Program-made: the position numbers and the translations under genes
Part shown: one piece after another, positions 1 to 6,837 of the stretch
Numbering within the stretch: the stretch's first letter is position 1
How the letters are laid out: each line of letters begins with the position of its first letter
The notes under the pieces: generated by a model
The model's database searches: none
Told to the model about the DNA's origin: nothing
The model's input: the letters and a program-made list of their open reading frames with translations, nothing else
Assembly: GCF_016458305.1 (NCBI RefSeq)
Contig: NZ_JAEMHL010000005.1
Coordinates: forward strand, 238,204-302,203
DNA from: Geomonas anaerohicana
Lineage (GTDB): Bacteria; Desulfobacterota; Desulfuromonadia; Geobacterales; Geobacteraceae
Reading direction: 5' to 3'
Length of the DNA stretch: 64,000 nt

Positions 1-18
1 AGCATCGTCGTCGCCTAG
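1..18 (+). CDS. C-terminal tail of an upstream gene, possibly leuS
   Basis: Only five codons (SIVVA) and a TAG stop are inside the window. Leucyl-tRNA synthetases often end in a hydrophobic ..VV. tail, and leuS commonly precedes lptE and holA in this lineage. That makes leuS a reasonable guess, but the fragment is far too short to prove it. Confidence 0.3.
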   Translation, partial: SIVVA

Positions 19-32
19 GCGTGAGGAGAACA

Positions 33-557
33 ATGACAGCCACCAGGCTCTTCACAATGCTCCGTTGGCTCACCCTGCTCGCCGCACTATTCGCCGGCGG
101 TTGCAGTTACAGTCCGGTGATCCAGCATGGCCCCCTGGCCGGCGCCAACGGCGTCAACGTGGTGCTCTTCGCCAACAAGAGCTACCGCGCCGGCGTGGAG
201 GCGGTCTTGGCCCAAGAGATGATCAACGAGTTCAACTTCCGGACCGGCGGCAAGGTGCTTCCCGGGGATCGGGCGGACTACGAGCTGTCCGGGGTAGTGC
301 TCTCCTACAACAGCGTCCCGGTCTCCTATACCGCGGCCGATGTCATCAGGGAGTACAACGCCATCCTCTCGGTGCAGGCCACCCTGCGCGACCAGAAGTC
401 GCATCGGGTAGTCTGGAAGGGGGATGTCACCGAGCAGCAGGTCTATCCCGTCAACGCCAACATCGCCCTGCAGCAGGATGCCGAGGAAGCCGCCATCGAG
501 AAGATCAGCCGGCGCGTTTCCGAGCGGATCTGGCAGAAGCTCGGCGAGCGTTTCTAG
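33..557 (+). CDS. lptE: LptE-like LPS-assembly lipoprotein
   Basis: This 174-residue exported lipoprotein resembles LptE, which plugs the LptD barrel and helps place lipopolysaccharide in the outer leaflet of the outer membrane. A hydrophobic N-terminal segment (LTLLAALFAGGC) ends in a lipobox cysteine. The body carries LptE-like features: an N-terminal strand 'VNVVLFANKSYRAGVE', then 'YELSGVVLSY', and a C-terminal helix with 'EEAAIEKISRRVSERIWQKL'. I chose ATG 33 over GTG 21 because GAGGAGA lies just ahead of it at the right distance. It precedes holA, the usual leuS-lptE-holA order. Family assignment is confident; function is by homology. Confidence 0.85.
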   Translation: MTATRLFTMLRWLTLLAALFAGGCSYSPVIQHGPLAGANGVNVVLFANKSYRAGVEAVLAQEMINEFNFRTGGKVLPGDRADYELSGVVLSYNSVPVSYTAADVIREYNAILSVQATLRDQKSHRVVWKGDVTEQQVYPVNANIALQQDAEEAAIEKISRRVSERIWQKLGERF

Positions 558-585
558 GGACCGACGACAACTGCGAAGACCGACG

Positions 586-623
586 CCGCCCATTCAGCAT
601 CAGGCTGGGTGGGCGGTTTTTTT
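586..623 (+). terminator. Intrinsic terminator after lptE
   Basis: CCGCCCA (586-592) pairs with TGGGCGG (610-616) and is followed by seven T residues (617-623). It lies between lptE and holA, so holA may depend on read-through or on a promoter within this short gap. Confidence 0.75.
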
Positions 624-637
624 GAGATGAGGTAGAG

Positions 638-1627
638 ATGAAACCGGAAGAGTTCAACAAGGCGGTGGAAAAGGGAGAGCTGGCATCGCTGTACCTTCTG
701 TACGGCGATGAACCGTACCTCGTGGAGCGGGCGGTCAAGAAGCTGATGGACCGGGCTGTCGATCCCGGCTTTCGCGATTTCAACCTCGACATCTTCTACG
801 GCAACGAATGCAAGGGAGAGGAGGTTTTCAGCGCCGCTCAGACGCTCCCCATGTTTGCCGACCGCCGCGTCGTGCTGGTGAAGAAGGGGGGCGATCTTTC
901 CGCCCACGCCATGGAAGTGCTCCTGCCGTACCTGCAGGATCCCTCGCCCGGCACCTGTCTCATCCTGCAGGCCGAGAAGGTCGACGGCCGCAAGAAGTTC
1001 TACGCCGACTTCAAGAAGCGCGGCGAAGCCGTCGAGTTCAAGCGCCCCTACGAGAACCAGCTCGGCCCCTACGTCCGCGACGAGGTGCGCGCCGCCGGCA
1101 AGAAGATCGAGCCTGCCGCGGCCGAACTGCTCGCCTACCTGGTGGGCAACAACCTGCAGGAACTCGTTTCCCAGATCGAGAAGCTCTGTATCTACTGCGG
1201 CAAGAAGGAAACGGTAGCCGTTGCCGACGTCAAAGCCATCGTATCCGACACCAAGGTGGAAAGCGTCTTCGAGTTCACCGATGCCCTGGGCAGTAAGGAC
1301 CTCCCCCGCGCCTTGAAGATGCTCACCGCGCTCTTGCAGGACGGCGAGGTTCCCCTGCGCATGCTGGGAGCCGTGGCGCGGCATTTCCGCCAGCTCTGGC
1401 AGGTGCGGGAGCTTCTGGACAGGAAGGTGCCCCAGTCCGAGCTCGCCAAGGCGTCCGGGATCAATCCGTACTTCCTGGGCAAGGTGACGGCGCAGGCGCG
1501 CAACTACACGACAGCGGAGCTGCAGCGGATTTTCGAGCGGATGTTGGAGTTGGACCTGGCCTTCAAGTCCGGCGGGTTGGAAGAGCCACTCTTCGAGCGT
1601 TTCGTGATGGAGGCGTGCCGGCGCTAG
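638..1627 (+). CDS. holA: DNA polymerase III delta subunit
   Basis: This 329-residue protein is the delta subunit of the clamp-loader complex, which opens the beta sliding clamp during replication. The N-terminus 'LYLLYGDEPYLVERAVKKL' is the typical degenerate P-loop region of HolA. The RecA-like domain (about 1-200) is followed by the helical collar domain, containing 'FEFTDALGSKDLPRALKML' and 'RHFRQLWQVREL'. Length and order match the family. The ATG follows AGGTAGAG. It ends just before a palindromic repeat and a bidirectional terminator shared with the converging rpsT. Confidence 0.95.
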   Translation: MKPEEFNKAVEKGELASLYLLYGDEPYLVERAVKKLMDRAVDPGFRDFNLDIFYGNECKGEEVFSAAQTLPMFADRRVVLVKKGGDLSAHAMEVLLPYLQDPSPGTCLILQAEKVDGRKKFYADFKKRGEAVEFKRPYENQLGPYVRDEVRAAGKKIEPAAAELLAYLVGNNLQELVSQIEKLCIYCGKKETVAVADVKAIVSDTKVESVFEFTDALGSKDLPRALKMLTALLQDGEVPLRMLGAVARHFRQLWQVRELLDRKVPQSELAKASGINPYFLGKVTAQARNYTTAELQRIFERMLELDLAFKSGGLEEPLFERFVMEACRR

Positions 1628-1675
1628 GAGTCCTCTCCCCCGGAGGGGGAGGGGTTAGGGAGGGGGCTTTTTCTG
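1628..1675. repeat. Short GC-rich palindromic intergenic repeat
   Basis: CTCCCCCGGAGGGGGAG forms a near-perfect hairpin and is followed by GGGTTAGGGAGGGGG and a T run. A closely similar unit lies at 12515-12600, so this looks like a dispersed REP-type sequence. The T run may let it work as an extra terminator for holA. Confidence 0.55.
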
Positions 1676-1699
1676 CAGAAGCGAGAAAGCAGAAACTAG

Positions 1700-1730
1700 A
1701 AAAGGGAATTCCCGGCGGGAATTCCCTTTT
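1700..1730. terminator. Bidirectional terminator between holA and rpsT
   Basis: A perfect 14-bp inverted repeat (AAAAGGGAATTCCC at 1700-1713 and its complement at 1717-1730) is flanked by A and T runs on either side. It can therefore stop both of the converging transcripts. Confidence 0.85.
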
Positions 1731-1756
1731 TTGCTTTCATGTAATCCGCTACCGGA

Positions 1757-2020
1757 CTAGGCCAGGGTGTTGACCAGTTTGGTGAGGCGGGAAACGTTCC
1801 TGGAAGCGTTGGAGGAGTGGATGATCCCCTTGGTTGCAGCGCCGTCGATGACCGGGATAGCAGCAGCCAGAGCAGCCTTTGCAGCATCCTGATCCTTGGT
1901 GGCAACCGCTTCGCGGACGCGCTTGATGAAAGTGCGCAGGGTAGAACGCTCGTGTTTGTTGCGCTCAGTCCTCTTTGCGGTCTGCTTGATCCTCTTCATT
2001 GCCGATTTATGATTTGCCAA
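1757..2020 (-). CDS. rpsT: 30S ribosomal protein S20
   Basis: An 87-residue basic protein starting [17 protein letters not shown], with the three-helix composition and alanine-rich middle typical of S20. S20 binds the 5' and 3' minor domains of 16S rRNA. Its length is exactly that expected. GGAGG precedes the ATG. It is monocistronic, with its own promoter at 2073-2101 and the shared terminator at 1700-1730. Confidence 0.97.
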   Translation of the reverse strand: MANHKSAMKRIKQTAKRTERNKHERSTLRTFIKRVREAVATKDQDAAKAALAAAIPVIDGAATKGIIHSSNASRNVSRLTKLVNTLA

Positions 2021-2072
2021 ACTGCACCTCCGGTATTTTAAATGTAGCTTTTAGGTTTTTGGAAAGAGGAAT

Positions 2073-2101
2073 TATATATCACCCGGGCGGCGCAGAGTCA
2101 A
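2073..2101 (-). promoter_or_regulatory. Sigma-70 promoter of rpsT
   Basis: On the minus strand TTGACT (2101-2096) is separated by 17 bp from TATATA (2078-2073), which runs on into AATT. The strong boxes and ideal spacing lie about 55 bp upstream of rpsT, as expected for a ribosomal-protein gene. Confidence 0.7.
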
Positions 2102-2200
2102 GCACAAATCCGCCCGCAGCCGAAAAATACTTCCCGCCACGCGAACAGGCGACCATACCATTCTTTGAGAGCTAAAGCCAGCAAAAAACACCCGTCCAAG

Positions 2201-2309
2201 CACCCCGCATCACCCCGTCACCCCGTCACCCCGCAACCCGCAACCCGCAGTCCCAGTCCCAGTCCCAGTCCCCATTCTTCCCATTCTTCCCGAGTCCACC
2301 GAGTCCACT
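2201..2309. repeat. Stacked short tandem duplications
   Basis: Five different short tandem repeats follow one another without a gap: CACCCCG-type 7-mers, two CAACCCG units, four TCCCAG units, two CATTCTTCC units and two GAGTCCACC units. There is no coding potential. The stretch ends just upstream of the methyltransferase promoter. Confidence 0.85.
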
Positions 2310-2315
2310 GTCTAC

Positions 2316-2344
2316 TTGACATTCGACTATTCGAATACTAAGCT
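2316..2344 (+). promoter_or_regulatory. Promoter with an operator-like dyad in its spacer
   Basis: TTGACA (2316-2321) is followed after 17 bp by TAAGCT (2339-2344). The spacer contains a 16-bp dyad, ATTCGA-CTAT-TCGAAT (2321-2336). A palindrome lying between the -35 and -10 boxes is a common position for a repressor site, for example ArsR or TetR type. It drives the methyltransferase at 2389. Confidence 0.5.
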
Positions 2345-2388
2345 GCCCTACCACCAGGGCGTCGCCCTGCACAACCGGAGGTAACAAC

Positions 2389-3018
2389 ATGCCCCCAGAA
2401 AACAAGCGTGACTTCGATGCAGTAGCCAACCAATGGGACCAGGAGCCGCGTCGTCTAAAGCTGGCCCAGGAGGTCGCGGCCGCAATGCGCGATACCCTCC
2501 CCCTGAACCCCGGCATGAAGGCCCTGGACTACGGCTGTGGCAGCGGTCTGGTCACCCTTGGGCTGCAGCCTTACGTCGGCCACATCACCGGTGCCGACAG
2601 CTCTGCCGGTATGCTGGACGTCCTCAACCGCAAGATCCAGGCGCAAGGCCTGGCAAACGTAGGCACCCTGTTCCTCGACCTAGAGCACCAGCACCTGCAA
2701 GGAGGCTTCGACCTCATCGTGAGCAGCATGACCCTGCATCACGTCCAGGACGTCCCTGCCCTGATCGCCGCCCTGTCCCAGGCGCTGAATCCCGGCGGCT
2801 GGCTCGCCCTGGCTGACCTCGAAAGCGAGGACGGGCGTTTCCACGACGATCCCACCGGTGTTCTGCATCACGGTTTCTCCCGCGAATTCCTCACCGGCGA
2901 GTTTGCCGCCAACGGCCTGGCCGATGTTGCCGTCGTAACAGCCGCCGCCATCGACAAGCCCGGAGCCGACGGCACCCCCCGCCGCTACCCCGTCCTCCTC
3001 TGCGTCGGCCGCAAGTAA
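2389..3018 (+). CDS. Class I SAM-dependent methyltransferase
   Basis: A 209-residue UbiE/small-molecule-type methyltransferase. The SAM-binding motif I 'ALDYGCGSGLVTLGL' lies near residues 44-58. It is followed by the acidic ribose-binding end of strand 2 ('ITGADSSAGML') and motif IV 'FDLIVSSMTLHHV', where the family's substrate loop begins. A strong GGAGGTAAC precedes the ATG. The substrate cannot be told from sequence. The gene stands alone with its own promoter and is followed by hairpins at 3074-3133. The dyad in its promoter suggests induction by a ligand or metal, which is inference. Confidence 0.85.
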   Translation: MPPENKRDFDAVANQWDQEPRRLKLAQEVAAAMRDTLPLNPGMKALDYGCGSGLVTLGLQPYVGHITGADSSAGMLDVLNRKIQAQGLANVGTLFLDLEHQHLQGGFDLIVSSMTLHHVQDVPALIAALSQALNPGGWLALADLESEDGRFHDDPTGVLHHGFSREFLTGEFAANGLADVAVVTAAAIDKPGADGTPRRYPVLLCVGRK

Positions 3019-3073
3019 CCCCTTTGCCGAAAGAGGAGTAGGTAGCCACGCAGCGCTGAAAGTGGCCGCAGGT

Positions 3074-3133
3074 ACCCCCCTTTGCGAAGGGGGGCTACCC
3101 ACAAAAAAGCCCCCCTCTCACGAGGGGGGCTTT
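3074..3133. terminator. Two tandem hairpins between convergent genes
   Basis: The first hairpin is CCCCCCTTT-GCG-AAGGGGGG (3075-3095). The second is AAAGCCCCCC (3106-3115) with its exact complement at 3124-3133. On the minus strand the second is followed by a T run, making a strong terminator for the cytochrome gene. It also faces the end of the methyltransferase gene. Confidence 0.8.
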
Positions 3134-3168
3134 CCTGTCTCAGCAACTCGTAGCCGCGGTTATCGCCG

Positions 3169-4560
3169 TTACCAGTCTTCCTTCTGCTTCTGGGCCAGCT
3201 TCTCCATGAACAGTTCCGGAGAGGTCAGCTTCAGGATCTCCTTGTCGCTGTATCCCAAATCCTTGAAGTTGAGCACCCCGTTGGGCGCGTGGCAGTTGGC
3301 GCAGTAGAGTGCCTTGGTCTTGGTCACCAGGTGGTTGCTGCCGAAATAGATGGTCTGCCACCCCGGCACCGCCTCTTTGGCGATCTTTTCCGGGTTCTTG
3401 AGCCCCAGGGTCTTGGCAGCCGACAGCACGCCGGCGCGGGTGTCTCCGTCCGACATGGGCTGGGCGAAGTCCATGGAGAGGAGCTCGCCGGTCTGCTTGT
3501 TGTAGTAGGCCTTACCCTGGAAGATCTTGAAGGGCGTGATCTTGCTCTTGCCGTCCTTCTTGCTTCCCTTGGGACCGATGAAGTGCGGGGTGTTTTTCAC
3601 GGTGCCGTTGTACCAGGCGTAGACCGGCGTGGTCTCGTTGGCTTCCTTCTTCAGCGTGGTCGGCTCGTAGAACTTGTCCGGCGTCTGCTCCCACACGGTG
3701 AAATCCTTTGCGAAGGCGCCGCCGGTCCGGGTGATATGGCAGGTCTGGCAGGCGATCTTGGCGCAGTGGCGGTTCAGGTCGGCATCCTTGTGCGGCTTGA
3801 CGCCGTGGCAGGAGGTGTCGGAGCAGGAGACGAAGACGCCGTCGTTGGCCCAGTTGTTGGGATCGTGGCCGGTGGGCATCTTGTGGTTCTTGGCCTTATG
3901 GCAGTCGACGCAGACCATCCCCTTGGCTGCGTGGGCATCGGTGTCCTTGGTGAAGGAGAACCCGCGCTTGACGATGACGCCGCCGCCGGCTGCCTCGTGA
4001 CAGACCATGCAGTTTTTGACCGTGGGTTTGCCGATGGCGAGGGCCGCCTTGGTGCTGCGATCCTGCCCCATGACCACCTCACCCTTCTCGTTCTTGAACG
4101 GCTTTCTCTGCCGGAAGTCGTAGTCTGTGGAGTGGCAGACCAGGCAGTCGACCGCCGCCTCGGCTGCGGCGCCGGTGCTGCCGACGTCGGAGAGGTGGTT
4201 GCCCGGGTGGCAGGTGTTGCAACCGGAGAACTTGCTCTTGCCTGTCACCGGGCTCTTGGGGATCTCCTTCAGGTTGTTGACGATGTCGTTGCCGTTGCAC
4301 ATGACGTAGATGCGGTTCTTCATGCCGTATTCTTCCTTGGCATTGATCCCCTCCACGTTGGTCACCTTGGAGGCGTGTTTCCAATGCACGGTATCCAGGA
4401 ATCCCTTGGCGCTGCCGGGGTGGCACTCCTCGCAGGTCTCAGGCCCCTTGTAGCCGCTTTTCTCGATCGATTCCTTGCCGGGATGCATGCCTGCCGCCCA
4501 GGCAGTAGTTGCTGCCAAGGCGAGACCGAGCACTGCCGCTGCCGTGGTTTTCTTGCTCAT
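3169..4560 (-). CDS. Octaheme c-type cytochrome, OTR-like
   Basis: A 463-residue exported multiheme cytochrome. A Sec signal (TAAAVLGLALAATTAWA) is followed by seven CXXCH sites near residues 43, 114, 139, 184, 217, 271 and 420. There is also one longer CX4CH site (CSDTSCH, about 246), giving eight likely haems. Order and spacing parallel the neighbour at 4823-6283, and both resemble the octaheme tetrathionate reductase (OTR) family. The start at 4560 is fixed by AGGAGG; an upstream in-frame ATG lacks a ribosome site. It probably works in the periplasm or at the outer membrane in electron transfer. The true substrate is unknown. The CX4CH site may need special haem attachment or mark a specialised haem. 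Confidence 0.85.
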   Translation of the reverse strand: MSKKTTAAAVLGLALAATTAWAAGMHPGKESIEKSGYKGPETCEECHPGSAKGFLDTVHWKHASKVTNVEGINAKEEYGMKNRIYVMCNGNDIVNNLKEIPKSPVTGKSKFSGCNTCHPGNHLSDVGSTGAAAEAAVDCLVCHSTDYDFRQRKPFKNEKGEVVMGQDRSTKAALAIGKPTVKNCMVCHEAAGGGVIVKRGFSFTKDTDAHAAKGMVCVDCHKAKNHKMPTGHDPNNWANDGVFVSCSDTSCHGVKPHKDADLNRHCAKIACQTCHITRTGGAFAKDFTVWEQTPDKFYEPTTLKKEANETTPVYAWYNGTVKNTPHFIGPKGSKKDGKSKITPFKIFQGKAYYNKQTGELLSMDFAQPMSDGDTRAGVLSAAKTLGLKNPEKIAKEAVPGWQTIYFGSNHLVTKTKALYCANCHAPNGVLNFKDLGYSDKEILKLTSPELFMEKLAQKQKEDW

Positions 4561-4610
4561 CGAAGCCCTCCTGTTGTCTTTGGTTGCTGTTCTCTTACTC
4601 ACAGATCGTT

Positions 4611-4648
4611 ATCGGCAGAATGAGGTAATAGTTTAGTATTCTGCCGAT
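4611..4648. promoter_or_regulatory. 11-bp inverted repeat upstream of cytochrome gene
   Basis: ATCGGCAGAAT (4611-4621) is repeated in inverted orientation at 4638-4648 with a 16-bp AT-rich loop. It lies 50-90 bp upstream of the cytochrome start at 4560 and has no T run. An operator or 5'-UTR structure fits better than a terminator. Confidence 0.5.
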
Positions 4649-4780
4649 GTATGTCCAGACGGTGTTGAGTCGATTTTACGGTTGCGTTTGTGTCTATTCG
4701 GGGCGCCCTGAGTCAGCTGTGTTAACAGTAATGCTCCGCAACAGATAGCGCAGCACCCGCGTCGCTTCCCCTGCAAACGG

Positions 4781-4806
4781 AAAAAGGGGCGGATATGCTC
4801 CGCCCC
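4781..4806 (-). terminator. Terminator after the octaheme cytochrome gene
   Basis: On the minus strand GGGGCGGA-GCATA-TCCGCCCC is followed by TTTTT. It lies directly downstream of the 4823-6283 gene and separates it transcriptionally from the next cytochrome. Confidence 0.8.
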
Positions 4807-4822
4807 CTCCTTGTTCCATCCG

Positions 4823-6283
4823 CTACTTCTTGGCCACCTTCTGCGCCGCTTTGGCGAACCTGCCGCCTTTCTGCATCGGATCGCCCTTGTAGCCGAGCGC
4901 CTTCCAGTCCAGACGGTTGCCGCCCATGTGGCACTCGCCGCACTGCAGCGCTTCTTCCTTGGGCGCCACCTCGTGCTGGGCGGCGATGTAGGCCACTGTG
5001 TTCACGAACTGGTACTTGCCGCTGTAGGGGAGGCCGGTCCCTTCGGCGCCCAGGCGGCACGCCTTATCCCAGTCGTAGTCGACCCACAGCGATTTGTACT
5101 GCTGGAAGATGATCAGGTTCTTATACTTGGCGTCCATGGGCTGGTCGCCCTTGTAGAGCTTGTACGGGTAGATCTTGGACTTCTGGTCCTTGATGTCCCC
5201 CACCGGGCGCATCATCACCACCGGCTTGGTCGGATCCTTCACCTTGTCGCCCACCATGTAGCGCTCGACCATGCCGCTGTTCCAGGCGTAGACCGGCTTC
5301 ACGTTCATGCCCCAGACGAAGGTCCCCTTGTGCTTGGCGTAGGTTTCCTTGTCGAACTGCTCCTCGGCGGTGATGTTCTTGCCCACATCGGACCATTTCC
5401 ACGCCATCTTGGTGGCCTGCCCCTTGGCGAAGAAGGGGATGTGGCAGGTCTGGCAGGCGACGGTGGCGAGATGCTTGTTGATCAGCGCGCCGTTTTTCGC
5501 CTTCTGGTGCGGGGCCTTGGCGCCGGAGTGGCACTGCTCGCAGTTCACGCGGGTGTCGTAGTGGGCCATCATGCTCGACGCGCCGCCGATCTTGTGGTTC
5601 TTGGTGACGTGGCAGGTCTGGCAGCTCATGTCCTGGCCGCCGCTTTCCTTGCTCCCCATGTGCACGTCCTGGGACTTCTTGGTCTTCTCCAGGGTGGAGT
5701 CGAGACCCGCGTTCTTGACGGCATCGCCGCCGCCGCCGAAGAAGTGGCAGGCGCCGCAATTCTTGCGGGTGGGCAGGCCGACGCTCTGGGCGGCGACGTT
5801 CAGGTCCATGGCCTTCTTGTCGATGCTCTTCTTGTCGATATCGCAGCCCACGGTGGCCCTGGTGTAGTTCCCTTTCTGGGCATGGCAGATGAGGCAGTCG
5901 ACCTTGCCCTTGTCGGTGAAGTCGAAGTCGGTACGGGTCCAGCCGTAACCGGCATGGCACTTGCCGCAGGACTCGTGCACCACGCCGTCCTTGCCCCCCT
6001 GGATCGAGGTGCAAAACGAGTTGATCATGTTGGACTTGCCGTACTTCTTGGTGCTCTTCTCCATCCCCTTGACCATGTTTGGGGTCCCCGCCCAGGTCCA
6101 GTGGGTGGTCTTCATGAAATCGGCCGCCTGCTGCTCATGGCACTCGAGACAAACCTTGGTGACCTCGCTGCCGCTTTTAAACGGCCCCTTGACGAACTCG
6201 GCGTGGTCGACCGCCGCCATCCCCTGAGCGGCGGATGCCACCAGCAGTACTACCCCCGCCAAAATTCCCAGCATACCTCTCAT
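4823..6283 (-). CDS. Octaheme c-type cytochrome, OTR family
   Basis: A 486-residue exported protein with signal MRGMLGILAGVVLLVASAAQ and eight CXXCH haem sites, near residues 45, 106, 130, 176, 221, 248, 277 and about 450. The segment after haem 4, 'CHFFGGGGDAVKNAGLD', and the 'KTTHWTWAG' after haem 1 are features I associate with the octaheme tetrathionate reductase family known from Shewanella. That family can reduce tetrathionate, nitrite or hydroxylamine in vitro. The physiological substrate here is not shown. It shares layout with the cytochrome at 3169-4560, suggesting an old duplication. It likely exchanges electrons in the periplasm with the small exported protein and barrel encoded upstream. 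Confidence 0.88.
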   Translation of the reverse strand: MRGMLGILAGVVLLVASAAQGMAAVDHAEFVKGPFKSGSEVTKVCLECHEQQAADFMKTTHWTWAGTPNMVKGMEKSTKKYGKSNMINSFCTSIQGGKDGVVHESCGKCHAGYGWTRTDFDFTDKGKVDCLICHAQKGNYTRATVGCDIDKKSIDKKAMDLNVAAQSVGLPTRKNCGACHFFGGGGDAVKNAGLDSTLEKTKKSQDVHMGSKESGGQDMSCQTCHVTKNHKIGGASSMMAHYDTRVNCEQCHSGAKAPHQKAKNGALINKHLATVACQTCHIPFFAKGQATKMAWKWSDVGKNITAEEQFDKETYAKHKGTFVWGMNVKPVYAWNSGMVERYMVGDKVKDPTKPVVMMRPVGDIKDQKSKIYPYKLYKGDQPMDAKYKNLIIFQQYKSLWVDYDWDKACRLGAEGTGLPYSGKYQFVNTVAYIAAQHEVAPKEEALQCGECHMGGNRLDWKALGYKGDPMQKGGRFAKAAQKVAKK

Positions 6284-6369
6284 TCAACAACCTCCCGTAG
6301 TAAATCGGCTTGCGCCGTCACAGCTATATCCATGCCTTCATATATACTAAAAATAGAATATGACCGGGC

Positions 6370-6404
6370 AAAAAGAAGCGCTGCAATCGTGATAACTACA
6401 GCGC
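6370..6404 (-). terminator. Hairpin with T run after the small exported protein
   Basis: On the minus strand GCGCTG and CAGCGC pair around a 15-nt loop and are followed by TTCTTTTTG. It lies between the 6428-6757 gene and the octaheme cytochrome, so the latter may use its own promoter. Confidence 0.55.
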
Positions 6405-6427
6405 CACCTACGAGGAACGGCCCCGGC

Positions 6428-6757
6428 TTAACAGCCGGCGGTCTTCCTGAACAGTTTGGAGACGTTCTTGCCGTCGATAACCTCGTACTTGCAGCGGATC
6501 TCGTCGCCTTCCACGATCCTGTGGTCCTTGAACTTGTCCAGGGTCAGGTCGTCTTCCACGGTGATCACCACGAGCTGCTCGGTCTTGTTGTCCTTCAAGG
6601 TGGCGGTGGCGGTTTTGGCGTCCTTGCCGGCGATGTCGATTTTGGTGATTACGCCCACCATTTTGATCTCTTCACCCGCACTGGCGACGCTGCCGAAGCA
6701 GAAGATGGTGAGCGCTGCGACTGCTACCAGGACCATTACCGAAACTGCTTTTTTCAT
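6428..6757 (-). CDS. Small exported protein of the cytochrome cluster
   Basis: A 109-residue protein with a clear signal peptide (KAVSVMVLVAVAALTIFCFG..ASA). The mature part is rich in beta-strand-like segments ('MVGVITKIDIAGKDAKTATA', then 'LVVITVEDDLTLDKFKDHRI'). It looks like a small OB or beta-barrel fold and ends in KTAGC. I do not recognise a named family. ATG 6757 is preceded by AAAAGGAG; the upstream in-frame ATGs have no ribosome site. Lying between the barrel gene and the octaheme cytochrome, it is probably a periplasmic accessory of that electron-transfer set, which is inference. Confidence 0.75.
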   Translation of the reverse strand: MKKAVSVMVLVAVAALTIFCFGSVASAGEEIKMVGVITKIDIAGKDAKTATATLKDNKTEQLVVITVEDDLTLDKFKDHRIVEGDEIRCKYEVIDGKNVSKLFRKTAGC

Positions 6758-6778
6758 CTTCTTTCTCCTTTTGGGGGT

Positions 6779-6804
6779 GGGGTGGCGGCTGGTGCCGCCA
6801 CCCC
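6779..6804 (-). promoter_or_regulatory. Intercistronic hairpin below the barrel gene
   Basis: GGGGTGGCGGC (6779-6789) pairs perfectly with 6794-6804 around a 4-nt loop. On the minus strand it is not followed by T residues and sits just ahead of the ribosome site of the 6757 start. It may stabilise the barrel mRNA or lower expression of the downstream genes. Confidence 0.55.
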
Positions 6805-6837
6805 GGTTTTTGCTGTGCCGCATCCGCGGCACGGTTT

